Source: Xanthostigma xanthostigma | Lineage: Eukaryota; Arthropoda; Insecta; Raphidioptera; Raphidiidae | Length of the DNA stretch: 64,000 nucleotides | Reading direction: 5' to 3' | NCBI GenBank assembly: GCA_963575645.1 | Contig: OY754465.1 | Coordinates: 56,009,901 to 56,073,900, forward strand | Shown here: positions 33,601-42,318 of the stretch, in pieces | Numbering within the stretch: the stretch's first letter is position 1 | Layout of the letters: every line of letters starts with the position of its first letter | The notes under the pieces: model-generated | The model's input: only the letters and a program-made list of their open reading frames with translations | Databases searched by the model: none | What the model was told of the DNA's origin: nothing | Position numbers and translations under genes: made by a program

Positions 33601-36600
33601 TCGTTTCTGGTTGGAAGCCTTGAAAGGCAATTAAATAACTAAGCTTTAATTTTGTTTCAGGAACTGACGCTTTCAAGCACCTCGAGGGCATTCGGGATGT
33701 GGAAGGAGACGCCTATTCCGATGTACTTCAAGGTGTATATGTTCAACATGACAAACTACAAGAACTTCCTGGCTGATAAGAGTGTCAAGCCGGTTCTTGT
33801 ACAGTTGGGACCCTACGTGTTCCGCGAGAAACATTTTAAAGTCGACTTGGTGTGGAATTCCAATGACACGATCACGTTCCATCAAAACAGAACGTGGCAA
33901 TTTCAACCGGAATTGTCGAGCGGCTCGCTAGACGACAAAATCACCAATATTAATGCAATTACGGCGGTAAGAAGTTGTTATTTGGCAAATTAGTAAGCCA
34001 TACTAATATTATAAATATATGAAAGTAACTCTGTCTGTCTGGCGGTCTGTTACGCTTTCGCGGCCAAACCGCAGGGCCGATTGTGATGAAATTTAATATG
34101 GAGATAGCTTAAACTCTAGGGAAGGACATAAACAATAATGGTAAAACAAAAAACATTGTTTATAAGGGCTGTCTTAAATAAGAGTCTTGCTTGAATTTAT
34201 GAATTTTATAATCAGTTGTACAATGTAGGCACTAATTCCGCACAGACGAAGTCGCAGGTAAAAGCTAGTTAGTACAATAGAAAAAGTATGTCACGAATTT
34301 TTAAGGAAGTGTAATTTATTATGCAATTCTCAAAGGTTACACAGTAAAATTTACTTTTAACACATTACGTAAGTAAAACTTACGCAAAATGTACATACGT
34401 CCGGAGTCCGGATTCCGGAAGACAGTGATTGACCAGTAAACGTGCAGTTGCGTCTGAAGCGTACTGTATTGCCGACAATCGTTGTAACAGTTCAGCAAAC
34501 ACAGATACAACACATTGTTTTTTAATTATTTATTTATTTCGTTTTTGTTTCAGACTGTTGGTTTTATGGTGCGTCGCGAATTTTTACTAATAAAGAAGGC
34601 TGTGAATTGGCTTTTAGAAGAAAAACGCGAAGCCCTCATCACGACGAAAACTGTTAGAGAGTTGCTCTTTGATGGCTACGAGGATGAAATGTTGAAACTG
34701 ATCAGGGACTTAAATATATCATCAATCAATTTACCATTTGACAAGTTCGGCTGGTTTAGCGACGTAAGTAGATATTTATTCTATAATATATACATTTCTT
34801 CGTATGTATAAATGACCTTCATTGCCCAAATGGCTGGATTTTTGACGTGATAACGTCTTATAAATTGATGAAACACCGGCTGCACGCACGAAAAAGTGTC
34901 ACGTTCCGCCTGAGCCTGAGCGTGCAAGCGAGAGCGCGGTATAAGCGATAGAGAGGCACGATCGGCCCAAGCGTCGGCTTGTACGCATTTCTCTCTCTTC
35001 TCGCGTGACGTCAGAGAGTTCATCAATGTTTCTTTATGACGTTATCACGTAAAACTATCGTCCGTAAACCGACTTTACAGACAAAAAATTTTTTTTTATT
35101 ATTTTGAAATGATTTCGGTTAATTCCCTATAGTTTTTCCGAAATTAGTTTGATAATTGGGTTTTTACTGTCATTATTTATAGCATAATAATTAATAATAG
35201 TAGAGGTACCATTGGGATAAAAAGGTCTCAGGTAATTTTCCATTTGACACTATTTAGGCACAAACACGAATGGAAAGAATTTAAATTTTGTTTAGTTTTT
35301 TTGTATAAATTTAAACAATTTTGTTTAATTAGGTATATAAACGAAAAAAATTGGAAGCAAGGTCAATCAATATTTATTTTTTACGTGAACATTTAAATAG
35401 TTCAAAATATTGTAAAGTTTTATCTTGGTACACTGTGACCTTTCACAATTTGATGCGCAAAATCTATTTTGAATCAAAAAGGTCAAGCAACGTTTCAGAA
35501 ACAAATGCGTAAAATGTAAATTAAAACAATGATTAAAATAGTATATTGTGCGACTAGTGAGAGAAGGCGAAGATTCCATGAGCGTAAAACGCACGCGAGT
35601 GGAATATTCTCCTTCGATCAATGGTCGCAAATAATACTTTATTCAACTAGCACGAGTAATATGTAATCAGAGCCCTGATAAAAGAGGTAAAAATAATAAA
35701 TCACTTCATTGATTGACGTACCCACCGCCCTCGATGCACACAAGGTGGCCCTGACTTTCGCTGAATTGCGATGCTGTTTTCATATATACAAATCGCTACC
35801 GCGTTCCTATTGGTCCAGAAACTATGCAGTAATAATTCATTACCGTACAGTTTTGGCTCGCTACTGCGTTCCTATTGGTCCAGAAACTATGCAGTAATAA
35901 TTCATTACCGTACAGTTTTGGCTCGCTACCGCGTTCCTATTGGTCCAGAAACTATGCAGTAATACATTATCGTACAGTTTCGGCTCATTATTCGCACTCT
36001 ACGCGTCAACATGAAGTAATTTATTATTTCTCCCGAACTTAGCAGGGCCCCGAAATTATATATTGCTCACGCGTGTTGAATAAAATAAATTTTTAACTCC
36101 TCAATTAAACGTTTTTTTTTTCGAAAACATATTCTGAAGATCGATTTAAGACGCTGCCGCACAGAAGGCCCAAACCAAAAATAGTTCCAAAATGATAAAA
36201 TCAGTGTTTGAAAACGCATTTGCTCTTGTGATTTTTATCGGAAACTAACCTTTCTTTATTACATTTTTCTTTAAATGAGGTTCCAAATTCCATTTTGCAT
36301 TATACCATATAGTCCTGCCCTAGCACTGGCTTGGGCAGGATTATTCCAACTAAGATTTATAAAAATAAAAATGTTTATATCTCTACTATTTTGGAATTAG
36401 ATAAATAAATAAAGATGGAACTTATTTTTTTTATTGGTGCCCCATTTTACCTATTTAAAGCACGCCTCAGCCTGTTTAAATCGAACTTTCAAACACGCGC
36501 GTTTTTTAGTTACCATGGGAACATCAACAACTCGAGAATTTTTTGATTATTGATTTGACAGGAGTAGCGTGTAACGTCAAATAAAATATTGCTAACAAAT

Positions 36601-39600
36601 TTAAACAAGATAAATTGCAAATTAATTTCTGTTTTTCTCATTTCCATGACAACGAAAGGTATACTGATGTCACATCACGAATTCAACCATTTTACATTAT
36701 TAGTTTTTATTTCCATTTTTTTGTAGTAATAATACCAGTATTTATGATTTCAAAGTGCACCAATAAAAAAAATAGCGTAAAGTATTCGTGGATAACTGGT
36801 CTTTAAAACACTTGCTCTATTTCGAGCACTCCGGCTGCGCCGTCGAGCTCGAAAAATCACGTATGTTTTAAAGACCTTTTTATCCACTTATACTTTAATA
36901 TACTATTTCTTCATAAAAGTATGACAGGCTACTAAGAAAAGTGAGACTTTTGTATCGCTTAGAGTAGCGTCATTTCTGCGCACAAATGAGTTTCGAAGTC
37001 AGACGAGTCTAAATTATGTATCAAGGGGTGGTCCTATTAATATCTTCATTTAGTTGGTCGCTACTAGTCGAGACGCACCATTGTAAGCACAGATACCGCC
37101 TGATTGCCCATGCAATTACAAATCACGCAGCTACTTATCGCTTTTCCCACTCTTCTTACTACACGGACCTGATTGTAAACGTGCAGATCACAGCCGAAGT
37201 CGGAACTGTGACCAGAGTTGGTTTGAAAATCATTCGAGCGACAGTTGTAGAGGGAGACACAATTGAATATTATGTACGCAGTATGTACATTGTACAGGTC
37301 CGACGTACAGTACATATCGCTTGGTAGGTGAGCTGGACCCATACAGCTCCGGCGGACACATCCGGACCTGCATCCTCAAAAATCTCGGAACTGCCCATCT
37401 CTATATGGTGCTATATTCTGTAAACGATAGTACCTACTATAACACAAAATGAAACACAGGGTTTATAAAAATTTTGTCTGAAAAAACCTTATCTGAATCA
37501 ATAGATTGACGGGAAGTGTTTGTTTTATTTCAGAGAAACGGCAGCGCCCTCTTCGATGGTTTGTTTAACATGCACACAGGCAAGAGTGATATGAACAACG
37601 TCGGTATCATGGACAGGTGGAACAAAAGACAAAATACAAAGTTTTATGGACCACCCTGTAACATGGTCAATGGAACTTTGGGAGATTTGTGGCCGCCAAT
37701 GAATGGCAAGAAAAATGCTTCCATTTTTGTACCCGATTTTTGCTGGTACGTGCCAAACAAATTCTTCATTAATATTAATAACCAACAATATTTAAATCCG
37801 TGATTTGGGAACAAGTAGACTTTTAAACAGTGAAATAATTTTTCAAATCAGCTCAGTAGTTCCTGAACAAACAAACGAAGTAGGTATATAAACATTTTGA
37901 CATTGCATCAAACACCCTGCGGAATATTTATTATTAAGGTTATTTACTTGTTATTTTCCATTTAAAGTCCGTAGTATTTATTTTCAATAATTATGAATAA
38001 CGGGAATGCAGACACATAGGTATATAATTCTTTTCTTTTATTGCTAACGTTTCGTCATAAATATTGACTTTTTCAAAGCTCAAAAAGACAATTTTTTTAA
38101 ATTAGAAAATAAAGTTAAACATAAAAAATTATAAATAAAAAAATCGCAGGATTGTGGACAAATATTAGATTTATTAATTGTACGACGTTTCGTCTATAAA
38201 ATTTAGACTTTTTCAAGTACAAGTTGAAAATTATTTTTTTTTTTTTTTTATTTATAATTATTTCGATGGACACGATATCTAATATATAAAAAATTATAAT
38301 TTATTTATTTTTTTTTATATAATTTTTTATGTGTAACTTTATTTTCTAATTTAAAAAAATTGTTTTTTTGAGCTTTGAAAAAGTCAATATTTTTGACGAA
38401 ACGTTAGCAATAAAAGAAAAGAATTATATACCTATGTGTCCGCATTCCCGTTATTCATAGTTATTTACTTGTACGATTTTAAAAACAATTGATTTCATTA
38501 TTCAACAGGCAATTGTTTACACTTTCTATTAACGCGCTAAGCGTGTCTTTTTAGCCGGAAATTGATTATTTGTTTTTCACTTGACTAATTATTGAATAGA
38601 TATTTGAAAAGTGAGTCAATAATGAAATAACCACGAATGCAGGTTTACCTTGTTTTGTTGAATTAAGTAAATTCAATTTCAATTATTTATTATCTTGTTG
38701 AATCAATACATGCCATTAATCAGTTTTCAAAGTTCTATCCTGTTGCAATATTTATTATTACATATTATCTTTCAAATTGCGCCATTAATTAATTACCTAA
38801 ATCAATTATCTAAAAGTTAAACAAAAGGTTCGTTCCAAGCAGTCGTGAACGGTAATAAAACCGTACACAGTCTTGTCACTGCGCAAGACTAATTTTCGCA
38901 CTAGCTCAAAAATCGATACTGCGCAAGACAGTCTTGCGCAGTAACAAGACTGTGTACGGTTTTATTACCGTTCGCGGCTGCTTGGAACGAACTTAAAGTT
39001 TAAAATAAAACTCCTTTGCACTCCGGGAGTGCCGGCGAAAGTGAAAACTTGAATATTAACATCTTACGAATTTTCGATCAAAATGGTTTGTATCATAGAT
39101 TGCATTTTTATGTACGCAATTTCAACGCTAGATGTCTAACGTTGTATAAATAAAAGTTTTCGTCTTATTTTCGATCAGGACACGTGACCCTGACGCGAGT
39201 TTAACATTTTTTACCCATTACAAAACTGACGCGAGTTTAACATTTTTTACCCATTACAAAAAAAGTGTACAACGCCGCCAAAGAAGTTTTCACTTCAAAA
39301 ATAATCCGGATTATCTAAACGAGTTTTTGGGTCATTCCTAAGTAATAAATAAATTAAAATAGTTGAGAGGTCTTTGGGATCATTTTTGTTGCTTTTTGAA
39401 GTGAAACTTTTTTAGGCGCGCTAGGCGGATAAACTGACCTAGATCAGACGAAAAGTGAAACGTTTCCCCTCCTTCCATTTCAATCGCAAGTTGAGAAGAA
39501 AGAGTGGGAGAATCGTTTCTACTCTCTCAGTCCAAAGCGTCATGCGCAGTCTACACGCATGCGCGGTGCGTACTGTGTGAATATTAGCATTTTATCTAAC

Positions 39601-41440
39601 TACAGTACCATATGCCACATGCCATATACTCTTTTGTCAATGTGGTAAAATAAATATTATTATTATTATTATTATTAAATATTATTATAACAGGAGCGGA
39701 TCCCACGATGGCTGAGGGATCTGCAGCCCCCCTCCTCTTTTAGATCATATTTGGTTAAAAATAATGCTTTAAGGTGTTTTTGGGCACTTAAAATAGCCTG
39801 AAAAGAAGTTTTCAACCATTGTTTTTTATTTTTTTCTGGGGGAGACCATTGGTTCCTCTGCCGCACAGAGGATATTCCATAGCGTACCAACCTTCCGGTA
39901 GAAGACAACCCACCTCTTGAAAATCGGCTGGATTCGCTCATGCACGATAACAAATTCCTAATCCTGATAATTATAATAAAAACGTCAACAAATGCTATAT
40001 TCTAAGAAGTTTCACTTCTAACGCGCGAGACTTCTCACATACTTTTTTAATGGAAATCTGACGTTTGACGGGAACAAACAAACACCTACAAAACAATTGG
40101 CCTTCTATGTTGTAGTCGTTACGTTTTGTTTTTCGTTCAAAAAATAGTCCCTCTCTTTTTTTATAGTTCGATACAATTGGGATATGAGAGTAAATACGAG
40201 AGGTTCGGCTTGGAAGGCGTCCAATTTTCCGGAAACGAGCGTCTGTTCGACAATGGCTCCATGTATCCAGAAATGGGTTGTTTCTCGAGTTTAGGACAGC
40301 GTGTTGCCAGTGGCGTAATGAACGTGTCGGCGTGCAGATATGGCGCGCCCGTGTTTGTTTCTTATCCCCACTTCTATTTAGCCGACGAGAGTTACCGAAA
40401 TGCGGTGGTCGGAATGAAACCCAACGCGTCATTGCACACGTTCTCTGTTGCGATGGAACCCAACACCGGGATTCCGTTGTTTGTCAACGCGCAGCTGCAG
40501 ATCAATTTGATGATTCAGCCATATACAGGAATCAAGTGAGTAGTTGTTCTTTTATAATCGTAGACAAAACGGAGCGGGGGAGGGGCGTAGTGGTGAGAGT
40601 ACTAGACACGCATTCGGGAGGTAGCGGGTTGAATCCCGGCGGGGGCAGATGTGGCTGGGACTTTTTCCTGCTGACTCTCGCTGAGAAACGGTAATTCCTG
40701 TACCCGTCATCTTGTTGAGGTTTTCCACGGTTTCCCTCAACAATTCCAGATAAATATCGAGATGGTTCCTTATTCATTGCCTGTGAAACTCCTAAATTCA
40801 AAATTTGCCTACCTTATCCTAATATCCTGTGATTCCTTCATTCGCCCATTGCTATTAATTAAGTGGAAGTTTAAAAATGTAGAAAATAACGGGAAGTGTG
40901 ATAGATGGACAATAGTAATGGTGCGAATGGCGTCTGTTATGACATAAAGTCGAGAAACTGACGTTAAACGCATTATTATTATTATAATCGTAGACAAAAG
41001 TATATATCTCTTACTACATAAAGAAAAATCAGCGGTTCTTTTGTTCTGAAGATCTGTCAAACGGCTTAGCCGATCGCAACCAAATTTTGGGAGAATGTTG
41101 GATACGCAAATATAAAGAGCCCAATTGTTCTCCAAATAGTTCTGAGTGATGTTTAAATCAGTCGCTCAAAATAGTTTTTTTTTTTCTTTCCAGATGTTTT
41201 GATGGCCTGAAACGCATGTTCGTACCAATGATTTGGTTTTCCCAGACAGCGGCACTAACCGAAGATTTGGCGCAAGAAGCTAAAGTGGTGTTGTTACTTC
41301 CAACGGTAGGTAACTACACGTTTATTGGGATTGGTGCAATTGGACTGTTAATTTTGTTTATCGGGCTTATGATTACTTTAAACAACGGGTGGAGAGGACA
41401 TGAAGGCGCCGTATTACTAGAACCCGCGAATGTGAGATAG
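21506..41440 (+). CDS. CD36-family scavenger receptor class B (croquemort/SCRB-like), complete, six exons
   Basis: Exons 21506-21619, 33661-33966, 34554-34763, 37534-37745, 40167-40535 and 41194-41440. The sum is 1458 nt, i.e. 485 residues plus stop, with all junctions in frame and GT-AG. Layout: short cytosolic N-tail, membrane segment about 8-33, large extracellular domain, membrane segment about 445-466, short tail. Family signatures visible: ELTLS after the first membrane segment, VLVQLGPYVFRE, DKFGWFSDRNGSA, CNMVNGTLGDLWPP, ACRYGAPVFVSYPHFYLAD and MEPNTGIPLFVNAQLQ. NxS/T sites occur (NMT, NDT, NRT, NGS, NGT, NAS, NVS). Family members bind or take up lipids, modified lipoproteins or apoptotic cells; the ligand here cannot be deduced. 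The family CFC motif reads CFS, and the Cys of the usual C-x-PSG is Arg (see findings). Tandem with a second CD36 gene at the right edge. Confidence 0.93.
21620..22691. other. CD36-like gene 1 intron 1, proximal part
   Basis: Noncoding. The segment ATTAGAAGAACTTTTCCATG at about 21702 recurs at about 59983, marking a dispersed repeat. A poly-C run is at about 22587-22602. Confidence 0.45.
22692..22881. mobile_element. hAT MITE with perfect 8-bp target duplication
   Basis: Ends CAGTGGCGTAAC and GTTACGCTACTG. Flanked by TCACTAAT on both sides (22684-22691, 22882-22889). 190 bp, no ORF. A degenerate relative is at 2590-2672. In intron 1 of CD36-like gene 1. Confidence 0.85.
23676..24248 (-). mobile_element. 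ACGTGATAACG-family MITE, copy E
   Basis: Left end TTGGTTGTCTGTAAAGTCGG..ACGTGATAACG, right end CTTTTTCGAACATGCAGCCG..GACGTTATCACGTCAAAA. Same orientation and size class as copy A. Shows local duplication of ACGTTACGCGTTA near 24128-24165 and an internal 'CAATTTATAAGA' duplication. Confidence 0.75.
24419..26030 (-). mobile_element. Tc1/mariner (DD41D-type) element with ~548-bp inverted arms, internally deleted
   Basis: Starts CAGGGTGTTTGGCACATGAA at 24419 and ends with its complement at 26030, bordered by TA on both sides. Arms 24419-24966 and 25484-26030 are near-identical inverted repeats. Between them lies only the C-terminal half of a transposase on the minus strand. The right arm joins the coding part with an in-frame TAG (about 25498), so the element cannot make a full enzyme. 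Confidence 0.85.
25021..25500 (-). pseudogene. Transposase C-terminal fragment (DDE, Tc1/mariner superfamily)
   Basis: Reads VNNKNLIGPFYLPQRLNGDA YLKFL.., then VFQNDGCPAHYQRSVREFL and SIPWPARSPDLTPIDFYVWG, ending GAQFEQIL-stop. The second catalytic Asp (QND) and third Asp (PID) are 41 residues apart, the DD41D spacing reported for rosa-like elements. The N-terminal DNA-binding domain and first Asp are missing. Confidence 0.85.
26994..27704 (+). mobile_element. Nonautonomous Helitron-like element, family 2
   Basis: Starts A|TCTATATATATAAAAATC and ends ACGTAGCGAAGCACGTACAG then GGCCGCTAG|T, i.e. TC..hairpin..CTAG. Internal GC-rich palindromes (GGGGAGCGAAGCTTCCCC, GGGGCGCAGCCCCG). No ORF of note. 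Its tail recurs at 46920-47012. Confidence 0.65.
27715..27818 (-). repeat. Helitron-like 5' end fragment
   Basis: Minus strand from 27818 reads TCTATACTAATATTATAAAG then AGAGAGTGCGAATTTTG. A matching plus-strand version is at 59690. Confidence 0.5.
28081..28969. mobile_element. TTAA-flanked inverted-repeat element
   Basis: GGACGTAGTC at 28081 and GACTACGTCC at 28969, directly bordered by TTAA on both sides (28077-28080, 28970-28973), the piggyBac-type target. Similarity continues at TGTTC / GAACA. 889 bp, no transposase. The CCC/GGG-type piggyBac terminus is not present, so assignment is tentative. Confidence 0.55.
29131..29200 (+). repeat. hAT-like terminus fragment
   Basis: TTCTCAATCTGGGTATCGCG followed by ACCCCTAGGTTGAG resembles hAT termini of the form TTCTCAACCTGTGGGTCGCGACCC (family knowledge). 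No partner end. Confidence 0.4.
29255..29470 (-). repeat. Lepidopteran-type dispersed repeat, minus copy
   Basis: Reverse complement contains TTGCAATTACACACTTAGC, TATCGATGTATGGGGACAAC and AGCGGGAAAAATCTTCGAAG, matching 51750-51890 on the plus strand. Ends with poly-A/T and GGCCAAGTG, the same family tail. Confidence 0.55.
29592..29892 (-). mobile_element. Nonautonomous Helitron-like element, family 1 copy 3
   Basis: 5' TCTATACTAATATTTATAAA at 29892 on the minus strand; 3' GGGCGGGACCGCTAG at 29592. The CCCGGG hairpin half and neighbouring segment are deleted relative to copy 2. Confidence 0.65.
30888..31674. mobile_element. Foldback element with ~180-bp inverted arms
   Basis: Left arm 30888-31070 (AATATTTAGTTAAAAAC..AACACGTGCTTACATAC..GAGTGCGAGTGAGAGCAT) is complementary to right arm about 31500-31674. 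The middle of about 400 bp has no protein similarity. Located in CD36-like gene 1 intron 1. Confidence 0.7.
32240..32382 (+). repeat. Retroelement-like 3' tail with hammerhead-core-like motif and (ATT)n
   Basis: CTGATGA (32260-32266), a 5-bp stem GAAAA/TTTTC, then GAAAC (32283-32287) and GTTGGCC, ending in an (ATT)n run at about 32355-32380. The CTGATGA..GAAA arrangement is that of hammerhead ribozymes carried by Penelope-like elements. I could not draw a good stem I, so catalysis is unproven. Confidence 0.4.
32383..33660. other. End of CD36-like gene 1 intron 1
   Basis: Noncoding, AT-rich; ends in the acceptor of exon 2. A 71-codon frame at 32576 has no recognisable family and lies in repeat-like sequence. 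Confidence 0.45.
33661..33966 (+). CDS. CD36-like gene 1, exon 2 (start of ectodomain)
   Basis: 102 codons, phase 0 on both sides; acceptor TTTTGTTTCAG, donor GTAAGA. Starts ELTLSSTSRAFGMWKETPIP and includes MYFKVYMFNMTNYKNF and VLVQLGPYVFREKHF. Codon use is GC-richer than flanking DNA. Confidence 0.92.
34000..34268 (+). mobile_element. Helitron-like nonautonomous element, family 3, in intron 2
   Basis: Starts near TACTAATATTATAAATATAT, contains GCAGGGCCGATTGTGATG, and ends CGCACAGACGAAGTCGCAGG then TAAAAGCTAG|T. The tail 'GACGAAGTCGCxGG..AGCTAGT' is very common in Lepidoptera (family knowledge). Confidence 0.6.
34554..34763 (+). CDS. CD36-like gene 1, exon 3
   Basis: 70 codons, phase 0; acceptor TTTGTTTCAG, donor GTAAGT. 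Encodes TVGFMVRREFLLIKKAVNWL and ends DKFGWFSD. Includes LLFDGYEDEML, the usual 'W-F-D-GY-x-D' region with Leu in the Trp position. Confidence 0.9.
34840..35090 (+). mobile_element. ACGTGATAACG-family MITE, copy G (complete)
   Basis: TTTGACGTGATAACGTCTTA...TTATGACGTTATCACGTAAA..ACTTTACAGACAAAAAATT. Has both ends and the same middle as copy D, plus TGACGTCA at 35006-35013. Sits in intron 3 of CD36-like gene 1, 77 bp after exon 3. Confidence 0.8.
35091..35800. other. Intron 3 spacer
   Basis: AT-rich noncoding DNA between the MITE and the minisatellite. No recognisable frame. Confidence 0.4.
35801..35993 (+). repeat. 65-bp minisatellite, three units
   Basis: Units start at 35801, 35866 and 35931 with GCGTTCCTATTGGTCCAGAA..ACTATGCAGTAAT. 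The first two are nearly identical; the third has small deletions. Each unit carries CCTATTGG, an inverted CCAAT-type element. Confidence 0.8.
35994..37533. other. Rest of intron 3
   Basis: Noncoding. A short inverted repeat at about 36795-36885 (GGTCTTTAAAACAC / GTTTTAAAGACC) surrounds GCACTCCGGCTGCGCCGTCG, which recurs inverted at about 46865-46890. A 103-codon frame at 37016-37327 has an almost equally long frame on the opposite strand and no family similarity. Confidence 0.4.
37534..37745 (+). CDS. CD36-like gene 1, exon 4
   Basis: Begins RNGSALFDGLFNMHTGKSDM, completing the FGWF..RNGS motif from exon 3. Includes FYGPPCNMVNGTLGDLWPP and ends in FVPDFC plus TG of a split codon. Acceptor TTTATTTCAG, donor GTACGT. 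Confidence 0.9.
37992..38459. repeat. Foldback of a retroelement-like tail, arms ~150 bp
   Basis: Left arm from TATGAATAACGGGAATGC and right arm ending GCATTCCCGTTATTCATA are near-perfect inverted repeats, including ACGTTTCGTCATAAATATTG / CAATATTTTTGACGAAACGT. A third, diverged GACGTTTCGTC..AGACTTTTTCAAG lies in the centre. The 'GAAAAAGTC..GACGAAACGT' motif is typical of insect retroelement tails (possibly Penelope-like). Intron 4. Confidence 0.65.
38828..38992. mobile_element. 165-bp palindromic MITE, copy 1
   Basis: Ends GTTCGTTCCAAGCAG and CTGCTTGGAACGAAC; nearly the whole unit is self-complementary (ACCGTACACAGTCTTG / CAAGACTGTGTACGGT; CTGCGCAAGAC / GTCTTGCGCAG). Same length as the copy at 43146-43310, whose centre lies in the opposite orientation. 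Intron 4 of CD36-like gene 1. Confidence 0.8.
39019..39302 (+). repeat. 284-bp repeat with internal 36-bp tandem duplication, copy 1
   Basis: CACTCCGGGAGTGCCGGCG at the left, ..AAGAAGTTTTCACTTCAAAA at the right. Internally CTGACGCGAGTTTAACATTT..ACCCATTACAAAA is repeated at 39190 and 39226. Second copy at 54476-54762. Confidence 0.7.
39396..40030. mobile_element. Element with GAAGTGAAACTT-type ends
   Basis: Left end TTTTTGAAGTGAAACTTTTT then TAGGCGCG; right end AGAAGTTTCACTTCTAACGC. Related termini occur at 2527, 39290, 44576, 44735 and 54750. About 635 bp, noncoding, ending 137 bp before exon 5. Confidence 0.5.
40167..40535 (+). CDS. CD36-like gene 1, exon 5 (cysteine-rich region)
   Basis: The split codon completes as Cys, giving DFCCSIQLGYES, where family members normally have D-x-C-R-S. 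Continues YPEMGCFSSLGQRVASG, then ACRYGAPVFVSYPHFYLAD and ends PYTGIK. Acceptor TTTTTATAG, donor GTGAGT. Confidence 0.9.
40552..40999 (+). mobile_element. tRNA-derived SINE with 18-bp target-site duplication
   Basis: Body 40570-40981 flanked by the identical TTATAATCGTAGACAAAA (40552-40569, 40982-40999). The head has a pol III A-box-like GTAGTGGTGAGAGTAC and B box GCGGGTTGAATCCCG; the tail is (ATT)n. Inserted in the 658-nt intron 5, 16 bp after exon 5. The intact duplication points to a young insertion. Confidence 0.9.
41194..41440 (+). CDS. CD36-like gene 1, exon 6 (C-terminal membrane segment, stop)
   Basis: Starts after TTTCTTTCCAG with (K)CFDGLKRMFVPMIWFSQTA. Membrane segment YTFIGIGAIGLLILFIGLMI, then a 19-residue tail ending EPANVR and TAG at 41438-41440. 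A poly(A)-type signal AATAAA is at 41526. Confidence 0.9.
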
Positions 41441-41488
41441 AGACAATATTTCAGACTAGTTTTGTTATTATTTTTATTGTAAAATATA

Positions 41489-41780
41489 CTAGTGTCCATA
41501 AATTATTCTCACCGTTCGAAGTCATAATAAAACTATTATTTTAGGACCTTAAAACAGCTGCAGACATTTGTTTTTAATTATATAGACTACCACAGCTCTA
41601 AAACTAACTAAAATTTAGTACTTCTACCAGTTATTTCTAAAGAGTCGCGCTACCTTAAGAACCTTAATGACTAGTCTGGGAAATAATTTCTTTTGAGTTG
41701 TGTTTTTATAACCTAAAATAGCTCCTGCCGGAATAATTTTATTACGACTTTTAATGTGGAAAATAATTTATGGACACCTC
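41489..41780. mobile_element. TA-flanked MITE carrying the CD36-like gene 1 poly(A) signal
   Basis: Inverted ends CTAGTGTCCATAAATTATTC (41489) and complement of GAGGTGTCCATAAATTATTT (to 41780), bordered by TA on both sides as for Tc1/mariner. It starts 48 bp after the stop of gene 1; AATAAA at 41526 lies inside it. Confidence 0.75.
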
Positions 41781-41954
41781 TATATATATGTAATTATATT
41801 TGATTTGCTCAGAAACAGATATTTTGCTCAAAGTTGACTTCAGCTTGGTCAGTGTTTGAGCGTGAAGATTGACACGTATTTTTTTTCTAAATAAATACAA
41901 ATTTTGAGCATTAATAATATTGTAAACGACTTTTTAGTGCAAGCAGTCAATTCG
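41781..41954. other. Spacer
   Basis: Short AT-rich interval; a further AATAAA lies near 41890. Confidence 0.35.
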
Positions 41955-42165
41955 TCAGTCAACCGTGCATTTTGGGTAGGTAGCGATTTTTTATTATTCG
42001 TTAGGGTAGTCGTTGCTACGTTCAAAACTGAGTTTTCAAGACGAAGGGTGTACTCACATGGCCGCCATCTTATAAATAAGGTTGGAATAGTTTTTTTGCT
42101 GTATCTCCAGAATCGTAATTAAGAATACAAAAAAATCTTCCTACCCAAAATGCAGGTTGACCCTT
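41955..42165. repeat. Small inverted-repeat element
   Basis: GTCAACCGTGCATTTTGGGT (about 41957) and ACCCAAAATGCAGGTTGAC (about 42144) form inverted ends of roughly 24 bp. Probable MITE with no coding. Confidence 0.5.
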
Positions 42166-42318
42166 TTTTTATATATATTAAATTATTTTAAGCCCATTTG
42201 CGATAGATATACCTTGTATTATTAAAATTGTTTTGTATCTCCCACTCTTTTTTCTGCATTTTAACATCCATTCTTTCATTATTGTTCTCGTTTTCTGGAT
42301 GTTAAAACTCTGGCCCGC

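Noticed and set aside
37016-37342. Frames of 103 and 92 codons on opposite strands
   Set aside because: Neither shows a domain, splice support or conservation clue; located in an intron between verified CD36 exons.
40278-40801. Frames of 137-145 codons around exon 5 in other frames and on the minus strand
   Set aside because: Shadows of CD36 exon 5 and of the SINE.
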